DNA from: Clostridiales bacterium
GTDB taxonomy: Bacteria; Bacillota; Clostridia; Saccharofermentanales; UBA5734
DNA length: 10,806 bases
Direction: 5' to 3'
Assembly (NCBI GenBank): GCA_007133255.1
Contig: SLMY01000055.1
Span: 1-10,806 of the forward strand
The notes under the pieces were generated by a model. It made no database searches and was not told where the DNA came from. It saw nothing but the letters and a program-made list of their open reading frames with translations. Shown one piece after another: positions 5,277-10,806 of this stretch. The position numbers and the translations under genes were made by a program. The number at the start of each line of letters is the position of its first letter. Positions within the stretch are counted from its first letter, which is position 1.

Positions 5277-6464
5277 TCAGATATTCACTTGAGCCAGATA
5301 ATCAAAAACAGTATGCTGCAGGACAATCATCTGCAGATAAGGCAGACCATACGTTTCGGCATATTCGCTATAGTCGTCAATCCCCATATAGCGCTTGAAA
5401 TACTGGCCAACATCCGTTTCGCTGACCGTGATGCCGGCGTCTTCCGCGATCGCCTGCACGATCAGGTACAGCGAAGCGATTTGCTCGTTATGTTCACGAT
5501 TATCTTCATACATATCCTCAATCGTTTCCACTTCAAGATATTCGCTTAGAAACTCGTCAAAGGTGACGCCATATTGTTCAGCATAGTCCATGTAATAGTC
5601 GAGCATCATCCGCTCCTGGTAGGCAAGCAGGTTTTCAGGGATACTGATGATTGTGGTCTGTTCCACCAGATACTCTGACAAAAACGATTCAACCGCCATG
5701 CTTCTCAGGTCGCTTCGCAAAGCAGCGGTTACTTCTTCCGAGGTTGTCCAGCCATAAACATCGCTCAGATACTCGGCAACAAACGCGTCGTCCAGCTCCG
5801 GCACAGTTGTCTCAACTATATGATGGATGCTGATCGTGAAAACGGCATCCTGGCCATCCAGCTCATCTACGCCGTAATCTTCAGGGAACGTGACCTCTAT
5901 ATCAAAAGTCTCACCCGGGCTTTGCCCGATCAGCTGTTCAAGAAAACCATCAATATATGAGGTAACCCCGATGGTGACATTCGTCCCCATACCGCCGGTG
6001 CTGCCGCCTTCAAACGGTACTCCGTCTATACTGCCTTCAAAATCAATATGAACCGTATCGCCATCAGATACAGGTCTGTCCGTAATGGTTTCATCGCTGG
6101 CATAATACGCAAGCAGATTACTCAGTTCCGTCTCTAGTTCAGCATCAGAAACATGGGCGACTTCATCTGGAAAATCGATGTCGCTGTAATTGAGCAGCTC
6201 AACATGGCTGAGCGCCTGAACCCCGGACCAGTAACCGCTTTCCTCAAGTCCTTCGCTATAATCGAAAGAAGGCCGGGGTGCCTGTGTCTCATCTGATTCA
6301 GGTTCAGACACATCTGTATCCTGATCGTCCTGACCATCTTGTCCCGTCACTTCTGTTTCCGTTAAATCTGTTTCTTCAGTGCCGGTGCCGCAGCCAGCCA
6401 GCACAGCGGCCAGTAAAGAAGCAGCCAGCAGCAAAACCAGCCATTTGTGTTTTCTGTTCATCAT
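5277..6464 (-). CDS. Trigger-factor-like FKBP foldase lipoprotein
   Basis: A 395-residue protein predicted to be anchored outside the cell membrane. It opens with a lipoprotein signal peptide (MMNRKHK, a hydrophobic run 8-23, lipobox LAGC with Cys25). An acidic, low-complexity linker (about 29-66) follows. A helical segment with VSDAELETELSNLL leads into an FKBP-type prolyl isomerase domain (about 133-217, starting SDGDTVHIDFEGSIDGVPFE), then a helical SurA/trigger-factor-like chaperone domain to the end. The order matches trigger factor, but the N-terminal ribosome-binding domain is replaced by the lipid anchor. It probably assists folding of exported proteins at the cell surface. The start at 6464 is set by AAAGGAG 11 nt upstream; an upstream in-frame extension to 6506 would bury the signal peptide. 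Trigger-factor-related lipoproteins occur in other Clostridia, so it is unusual but not unique. Confidence 0.85.
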   Translation of the reverse strand: MMNRKHKWLVLLLAASLLAAVLAGCGTGTEETDLTETEVTGQDGQDDQDTDVSEPESDETQAPRPSFDYSEGLEESGYWSGVQALSHVELLNYSDIDFPDEVAHVSDAELETELSNLLAYYASDETITDRPVSDGDTVHIDFEGSIDGVPFEGGSTGGMGTNVTIGVTSYIDGFLEQLIGQSPGETFDIEVTFPEDYGVDELDGQDAVFTISIHHIVETTVPELDDAFVAEYLSDVYGWTTSEEVTAALRSDLRSMAVESFLSEYLVEQTTIISIPENLLAYQERMMLDYYMDYAEQYGVTFDEFLSEYLEVETIEDMYEDNREHNEQIASLYLIVQAIAEDAGITVSETDVGQYFKRYMGIDDYSEYAETYGLPYLQMIVLQHTVFDYLAQVNI

Positions 6465-6524
6465 ATTGTCGTTTTCTCCTTTGATCTTGTGTCTGCACAA
6501 GCACACCTTCGCGGCCAGGCTTTT

Positions 6525-6552
6525 AGCATAGACATCTGTCTGATCACGTCAA
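6525..6552 (-). promoter_or_regulatory. Promoter of the foldase lipoprotein gene
   Basis: On the minus strand TTGACG (6552-6547), a 16-nt spacer and TATGCT (6530-6525) lie about 60 nt before the ATG at 6464. The -10 matches consensus at four of six positions, including the final T. Confidence 0.4.
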
Positions 6553-6576
6553 CGCGTCTGGCAAACACTTTTGTCA

Positions 6577-6585
6577 TGGTATAAT
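6577..6585 (+). promoter_or_regulatory. Extended -10 promoter of glutamine synthetase
   Basis: TGGTATAAT combines a consensus -10 (6580-6585) with the upstream TGn element, which can replace a -35 box; none is recognisable at the right distance. Transcription would start near 6592, about 30 nt before the possible leader ORF and 110 nt before the synthetase start. Confidence 0.65.
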
Positions 6586-6622
6586 AAAGTATCTCGCCCT
6601 ACTTATAAAGGGGAAAAGTGTT

Positions 6623-6733
6623 ATGAGTATGAACTTCCTGTTAAAGCTTGACGCACAGCCGCTATCGTTTAAAATGTATTTACAGAAAGTGGGGGCGATG
6701 TATGCATACGGAACCAATTACTATTCACCATAA
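6623..6733 (+). CDS. Possible 36-codon leader ORF overlapping the GS start
   Basis: The ATG at 6623 has AAAGGGG 9 nt upstream, a better-placed ribosome site than the one before the synthetase. The frame starts MSMNFLLKLDAQPLSF and ends GTNYYSP. It crosses the synthetase start at 6702 in another frame and stops 32 nt inside that gene. No homology or signal is recognised. It could be a regulatory upstream ORF whose translation controls synthetase initiation. It could also be chance, because the peptide has no known relatives that I can name. The coding evidence is limited to the ribosome site, promoter distance and overlap. Confidence 0.4.
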   Translation: MSMNFLLKLDAQPLSFKMYLQKVGAMYAYGTNYYSP

Positions 6734-8615
6734 TCTTTTATACACAATAGAGAAAGATAATCATCAGCCAGATATGATCCGCCAGATTCTGCTCGATCAT
6801 CCTGAAGTTCGTTTCGTGTCAATGGCTGGTATTGATCTTGCCGGTAACGACACAGATGAGAAGATCCCGATCAGGCTTTTTCTGGAAAACATAGAGGGTT
6901 ATCTGCACGGCAGTGTTCAGACTGATGGATCTTCGGTTGTGCTGCCCGGCATCGCGACCTTAAATGACGGCAAGGTAGATTTTATCGCCGACCTTGATGT
7001 GAACTGGTTTGTTGATTACAATTATGAAAATTTAAATTCGCTGACGGGTCTTCCCTGCGGAACTTTACGCATACCGGCCTTTTTGTCGCATAATGGAGAG
7101 CTTGTCTGCTCGCGCTCGGTACTGCGCCGTGCCTGTGAGAACTTCGACCAGCAGCTGAAAAAACTGCTGGCTGCCTATCCCGGGTGCGGTCAGGTTTTTG
7201 GTTTTACTCCGGACGAAATCGAGTCGGTCAGCCTGACAGCCGCTACAGAACTTGAGTTTTGGGTCCGCACACCCGACCATATAATTACACGCGAGCAGCT
7301 TTCGGTTTCACAAGGCCTGAAAGAGCAGTACTGGAAGCGGACTAAAGGCGTGGTGCGAACTGCCTTGGAACAGGCTATTGAGCTGCTGGAACTGTACGGA
7401 CTCGAGCCGGAAATGGGACATAAAGAAGTGGGCGGAGTTAAGGCCCACTTGACCGGAACCGGTGACCTGGACCATATCATGGAACAGCTGGAGATAGACT
7501 GGAAATACGCTTCAGCGGTACAGGCTGCTGATAATGAGCTGTTTGCCCGTATTTTTATCAAAGAGGTGTTCCGCCTGCACGGCCTGGAAGCGTCTTTTAT
7601 GGCTAAGCCGATTGATGGCGTTGCCGGAAGCGGTGAGCATATTCATGTCAATGCTGTCGCGAAGCTGAAGAGCGGCAGAAAAGTCAATATCTTCGCGCCG
7701 ATCAGATTTGATGAAGATTATCTGAGCCCTGTCGGCTGGGGCGCTCTGATGGGCTTTATGAAGCATTACACCGTTATCAGCCCGTTCATCAGTGTTTCCA
7801 ACGACGCGTTCAACCGCCTGAAACCCGGTTTTGAGGCACCTACGCACCCGGTAGCCTCACTGGGGGTTGACCTGCAGACACCTTCGCGAAACCGCACCGT
7901 GCTGGTCGGCCTGATCCGCAGTGAGGAATCGCCCCTGTCTACCCGTTTTGAGATTCGCTCGCCCAACCCACACACCAACGCCTATCTGGCGCTTGCCGCG
8001 CTGTACCAATGTATGCTCAACGGTATAACACACGCTCTGACCAGCGGGCGCGACAGTAAAGACCTGGAAAAAGAATTCTGCAAGCAGGCAGGCGAGCCGG
8101 CTGTGTATCTGCGGGAAGACCGGGTATACCGCAGCGAGGATGATGTTTTCATTAAATATTCAGATGAGCAGCGTGATGAGCTGTACGGAAAGCCGCCGGC
8201 CAGCGTCTACCAGACACTGCGGCTGCTGCTTCATGAAGATGAAGGATTATCCATCCTCTGCGGCAATGATGTGTTTTCTGACCGGATCATTACCTCCTAC
8301 TCAAAAGCTATGCTCAACGTATGGGAAATGGAGCTGCATGACCGCCTGCTGCAGGATAACCTGACAAAGGTTCAGTCGTATCAGGCAGTTCACACCGTGT
8401 CTGATTATGACGAAGGCTTGTGGAATGAGATAGAAACACTCAGAAGGCGTCTGGCTAAAGACAATTATGACCAGGTCTGTCTGTTTAATGAGATCCGCCA
8501 GGCACTTGAGACAAAAAACTTGCGGCAGGCTGCCAGACTGCAAATCGAGATGGATGATCTGATGCGCAAACTGGAATTACTGTATGACCAGTATCTGCGT
8601 AACCAGCTGAATTGA
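6702..8615 (+). CDS. Glutamine synthetase, long GSI-like form
   Basis: It joins glutamate, ammonium and ATP into glutamine in the cytoplasm. The 637-residue protein keeps the GSI active-site set. The ammonium-binding Asp75 lies in TDGSS (74-78). Glu183 and Glu185 are in ELEF, Glu242 in GHKEV and Glu264 in LEIDWKY. His313 lies in SGEHIHVN, NRLKPGFEAP is at 371-380, and RFEIRSPNP holds Glu417 and Arg419. A conserved-looking insertion of roughly 13-15 residues separates Glu242 from Glu264. An extra segment precedes the ELEF motif, and about 90 residues are added at the C-terminus, the last 65 looking coiled-coil. Classical GSI is about 450-470 residues; GSIII has different motifs. The region RDELYGKPP aligns with the adenylylation loop, with Tyr495 in place of the modified Tyr, but no modifying enzyme is seen. 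ATG 6702 is preferred, with GGGGGCG upstream; an in-frame TTG at 6648 lacks a site. Confidence 0.9.
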   Translation: MHTEPITIHHNLLYTIEKDNHQPDMIRQILLDHPEVRFVSMAGIDLAGNDTDEKIPIRLFLENIEGYLHGSVQTDGSSVVLPGIATLNDGKVDFIADLDVNWFVDYNYENLNSLTGLPCGTLRIPAFLSHNGELVCSRSVLRRACENFDQQLKKLLAAYPGCGQVFGFTPDEIESVSLTAATELEFWVRTPDHIITREQLSVSQGLKEQYWKRTKGVVRTALEQAIELLELYGLEPEMGHKEVGGVKAHLTGTGDLDHIMEQLEIDWKYASAVQAADNELFARIFIKEVFRLHGLEASFMAKPIDGVAGSGEHIHVNAVAKLKSGRKVNIFAPIRFDEDYLSPVGWGALMGFMKHYTVISPFISVSNDAFNRLKPGFEAPTHPVASLGVDLQTPSRNRTVLVGLIRSEESPLSTRFEIRSPNPHTNAYLALAALYQCMLNGITHALTSGRDSKDLEKEFCKQAGEPAVYLREDRVYRSEDDVFIKYSDEQRDELYGKPPASVYQTLRLLLHEDEGLSILCGNDVFSDRIITSYSKAMLNVWEMELHDRLLQDNLTKVQSYQAVHTVSDYDEGLWNEIETLRRRLAKDNYDQVCLFNEIRQALETKNLRQAARLQIEMDDLMRKLELLYDQYLRNQLN

Positions 8616-8642
8616 CAGGCGGCTCAAACCGTGATCCCTGAA

Positions 8643-10484
8643 TCAGCACATCTGCAAAAACATCTCTGTCTGCCGCGGGTTGAGCGGTTCACCCAGATAA
8701 TACCCTTGCAGACCATCATTGCCGTTTAACTGATACCATTGCCAGAGCGTTTCTGTTTCAATGCCTTTGACCAATAGTTTCAGGCCAAATGTATGGGCCA
8801 GACCCAAAATGGCTTCATAAAGCGTCTGTCCGCCAGGATGGGCTGTGTTTTTAAGCGCCAGTGCCGCGTCCAGCTTCAGCCTCGAAAAAGGCAGATCAGC
8901 GATATCCATTAACGTGGAATAATGGCCGGAAAAATCGTCAACATCAAACATAAAGCCTTTCTCAGCCAGGCTGCACAGCATCTGGCTGATCGAGCTGGTC
9001 AGGCCGTTAAGATCCGTCTCTTTAATCTCCAGCGCGATTTTTCCCGGCGAAACATCGTACCGATGACAAAGCCGGAGGATCTGGTCGGGCAGCGAGCTAT
9101 CCTGCAGCTGAGATTTAGCCAGGTTAATTGAGACCCGGAAAGACTGGTTCGGCACTAATACATGCTGTTTTTGCCACTGGGCTGTCTGGCAGATCGCCTG
9201 CTCGAGTGCCCACGCGGAAAACTCATGATTCAGTCCTATCGATTCCGCCGTATCCAGAAACTGCTTCGCGGCCAGACAATGCCTGGGCGCGCAGGTCCAG
9301 CGCAGTAAAACTTCCAGGCCTATCACATGACCAGCCTGGTCCACATACGGCTGATAATGCAGGCCCAGCTCTTTTTGGGTGATCGCCCCGCGCAGTTTAT
9401 GTTCCATTTTCTCTTTTTGATCAAACTCTTTTTGCAGCGCCGAGCTGAACATCGCGAACTGGTCACGGCCGGTCTGCTTAGCCTGATACATAGCCATATC
9501 GGCACATTCTATCAGTTCATGCAAACAGGTCACATCATCCGGATAAAAACAGATACCGATACTGGCTGTCAGTTTAAAGTGATGACCGCCAAGCTCAACC
9601 GGTTTGCGTATATAGTCATTCAAACGCCTGACTACCTGGAGAACCATCTGTTTATCATCCAAATCCGGTATGATAATAAAAAACTCATCACCGCCCAGCC
9701 TGGCCAGCGTATCTGATTCGCGCAGGCATTCAGACATTCGCCTTGCCATCAGTTTCAGAACTTTATCACCCATACTGTGACCATATTGGTCATTAATCCT
9801 TTTGAAACCGTCAAAATCAACAAACAGGCCGGCCAGGCTCGATTTTTTACGTTTAGCGCTGACCATAGCCATATCGATCCGGTCAATTAAAAGCTGCCGG
9901 TTTGGCAGACCCGTCAGCGAGTCAAACTGCGAAAACGGCATCAGCCGTGCCGGCATCTGCGATCGCTCCGTTTCCGGGAACAGATAACAGCAGAAAACCC
10001 GATTGCCCGAGTCAGCTGCTTGATCGCGTTCACCAGCTTCAGCGGCAGCATCCGCGTCCGGCTTTCGATCGCGGCCTGTGTGTCTGCCGGCGACATGGAC
10101 GCTTATGTGTACCTGCCGGCGTTTTTCGCTTTTAAGACCCATGTCAAGCTTAAGACTCACCTGCTGATGATGCTCCATTATATGTCCCAGGCAGGCCAGC
10201 AGACGTGTCTGGTCATCAGCGGATACATAATCCATCAGGCTAAGATCGGAAACAGCAGGCGTTCGCGAAGCCAGGGCGCGGTCTGGTTTTTGATCAATTG
10301 GCGGGTTATTCGTTTCAGCGTCTGGCCTGAGAACCGCCAAAGCCGCCTGGTTCATGTCCATGATCTTGCCATCCTGGTCACAAAATAAACAGGCGAAAGC
10401 CATAGATTGAAAGGCCTGCCTGTATAAGCCGGACGGCATGAGCGCTTGTTTTGCTGTCAGATCTTCTCTTTGTGTCTCTGTCAT
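8643..10484 (-). CDS. PAS-GGDEF-EAL cyclic-di-GMP protein, EAL degenerate
   Basis: A cytoplasmic protein of 613 residues with no membrane segments. Residues about 18-170 form a PAS-like sensor interrupted by a charged, Ala/Asp-rich insertion (about 134-162). The GGDEF domain (about 185-345) has intact GGDEF at 264-268 and an inhibitory site RESD (255-258) exactly five residues before it, so it should make c-di-GMP under feedback control. The EAL domain (about 355-613) keeps Glu391 (EVL), Asn454, Glu486, Asp516/Asp517, Lys537, Glu576 and Gln593. The catalytic-base Glu of the AEGVE motif is Lys573 (VKGIE), and DDFGTGYSSL has become DDFSGHYSTL. Hydrolysis is therefore unlikely; c-di-GMP binding may remain. 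The ATG has GGAG 8 nt upstream. The gene converges on the glutamine synthetase with a 27-nt gap and no clear terminator between them. Confidence 0.92.
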   Translation of the reverse strand: MTETQREDLTAKQALMPSGLYRQAFQSMAFACLFCDQDGKIMDMNQAALAVLRPDAETNNPPIDQKPDRALASRTPAVSDLSLMDYVSADDQTRLLACLGHIMEHHQQVSLKLDMGLKSEKRRQVHISVHVAGRHTGRDRKPDADAAAEAGERDQAADSGNRVFCCYLFPETERSQMPARLMPFSQFDSLTGLPNRQLLIDRIDMAMVSAKRKKSSLAGLFVDFDGFKRINDQYGHSMGDKVLKLMARRMSECLRESDTLARLGGDEFFIIIPDLDDKQMVLQVVRRLNDYIRKPVELGGHHFKLTASIGICFYPDDVTCLHELIECADMAMYQAKQTGRDQFAMFSSALQKEFDQKEKMEHKLRGAITQKELGLHYQPYVDQAGHVIGLEVLLRWTCAPRHCLAAKQFLDTAESIGLNHEFSAWALEQAICQTAQWQKQHVLVPNQSFRVSINLAKSQLQDSSLPDQILRLCHRYDVSPGKIALEIKETDLNGLTSSISQMLCSLAEKGFMFDVDDFSGHYSTLMDIADLPFSRLKLDAALALKNTAHPGGQTLYEAILGLAHTFGLKLLVKGIETETLWQWYQLNGNDGLQGYYLGEPLNPRQTEMFLQMC

Positions 10485-10533
10485 GTCTCCATCTCCGCTG
10501 CCTGCTCATGAGTAAAAGATCTTATTCAGAATG

Positions 10534-10542
10534 ATTGTATCA
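10534..10542 (-). promoter_or_regulatory. Extended -10 promoter of the c-di-GMP gene
   Basis: TGATACAAT on the minus strand (10542-10534) is an extended -10 with five of six hexamer matches. It is placed about 50 nt before the ATG at 10484. No good -35 is seen. Confidence 0.45.
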
Positions 10543-10660
10543 CATAAGCCGCCGGCAGCCTATTCAGACAGCACCTAAACAGTTAAAAAACACAAAAAAA
10601 ATCAATCAGCAGTTTAAAACCTGCCGTGCCCGCTTCGCGAAGACCGCCGCGCTCAGTATA

Positions 10661-10696
10661 CCTGATGGTGATGAATATCCTGATGGTGACTCATAC
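10661..10696. repeat. Two 18-bp direct repeats
   Basis: cctgatggtga occurs at 10661-10671 and 10679-10689, giving two tandem units of 18 bp whose last third has diverged. The pair stands just before the GC-rich tandem array. Confidence 0.55.
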
Positions 10697-10701
10697 AAAG
10701 G

Positions 10702-10806
10702 CACCGGCCGGGGACTAGCAGCGTCAAAGTCGACGGCCCGGAGAACTAACAGCGCAGAGACACCGGCCGGGGGCTAATACTGTCAGAATCACCGGCCGGG
10801 GACTAG
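10702..10806. repeat. Diverged 29-30 bp GC-rich tandem repeat, open to the right
   Basis: Units begin at 10702, 10731, 10761 and 10790, with lengths 29, 30 and 29, and a last unit cut by the window edge. Three carry caccggccgggg followed by an A or G and CTA; unit 2 is more diverged (cgacggcccgg). The remaining 12-13 bp of each unit are also related (for example cagcgtcaaagt and tactgtcagaat), so these are whole-unit repeats, not spacers. The core contains the palindrome ccggccgg. Confidence 0.75.

Larger units (their letters stand above)
10485..10806. other. Non-coding right edge
   Basis: No gene is supported in this 322-nt stretch. It contains the leftward promoter of the c-di-GMP gene, an A-rich segment (10583-10601), an 18-bp-period direct repeat and the start of a 29-30 bp GC-rich tandem repeat. 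A plus-strand frame through it encodes a low-complexity peptide without a ribosome site and is judged spurious. Confidence 0.6.

Noticed and set aside
6559..6577. Sigma-54 promoter before glutamine synthetase (ctggcaaacacttttgtca)
   Set aside because: TGGCA is present, but the -12 GC dinucleotide is not at the required distance; the adjacent extended -10 TGGTATAAT explains the promoter better.
8605..8652. Terminator between the convergent synthetase and c-di-GMP genes
   Set aside because: Only a bulged GCTGA...TCAGC stem can be drawn and no T-run follows on either strand.
10594..10624. Leftward intrinsic terminator
   Set aside because: The GCAG/CTGC stem is only 4 bp and stands 7 nt from the T-run, too weak to call.
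10535..10777. 80-codon plus-strand frame through the repeats
   Set aside because: It begins upstream of the promoter of an opposing gene, lacks a ribosome site, and its peptide simply reflects the DNA repeats.
10702..10806. CRISPR array
   Set aside because: Units are contiguous at 29-30 bp with related sequence over their whole length; there are no unrelated spacers of about 30 bp and no cas genes.

Overview
The window looks like chromosomal DNA of a strictly anaerobic, H2-metabolising Bacillota (Clostridia-type) bacterium. Three things point there: strong AGGAGG-type ribosome sites with occasional GTG starts, a hydrogenase-linked signalling operon of the kind found in clostridia and Thermotoga, and a clostridial-type long glutamine synthetase. 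No phage, insertion sequence, CRISPR, rRNA or tRNA was recognised.

Positions 417-4739 (minus strand) hold seven tightly packed genes, in order of transcription: a DRTGG-domain protein, a SpoIIAB/RsbW-like ATP-binding protein, an [FeFe]-hydrogenase-like protein with a C-terminal Fe-S domain, a second DRTGG-type protein, a PHP-domain phosphoesterase, a second GHKL ATPase without a phosphoacceptor domain, and a thioredoxin-fold 2Fe-2S ferredoxin. The gene contents match the accessory genes that often accompany electron-bifurcating HydABC hydrogenases. Here no HydA/B/C gene follows before a strong terminator at 182-216. The hydrogenase-like protein has Ala where catalytic enzymes carry the proton-relay Cys, as in putative sensory (group C/D) enzymes. 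The most economical reading, which is inference, is a redox- or H2-sensing signalling module.

Positions 4740-5000 form a divergent control region with a face-to-face promoter pair, two inverted repeats lying on those promoters, and a 9-nt element in the rightward leader that can pair with the Shine-Dalgarno sequence. The rightward transcript encodes a 60-residue zinc-ribbon protein (5001-5183) and ends at a bidirectional terminator (5205-5237). That terminator also serves a leftward gene (5277-6464) for a lipoprotein built like trigger factor without its ribosome-binding domain.

Positions 6465-6701 carry divergent promoters. The rightward one drives a possible 36-codon leader ORF that overlaps, out of frame, the start of a 637-residue glutamine synthetase (6702-8615). 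Converging on it is a PAS-GGDEF-EAL protein (8643-10484). Its diguanylate cyclase half looks intact and its phosphodiesterase half has lost a catalytic glutamate. The right edge (10485-10806) has no gene but holds a promoter and a diverged 29-30 bp GC-rich tandem repeat that runs off the window. The left edge (1-416) is also non-coding, with several dyad structures and the operon terminator.
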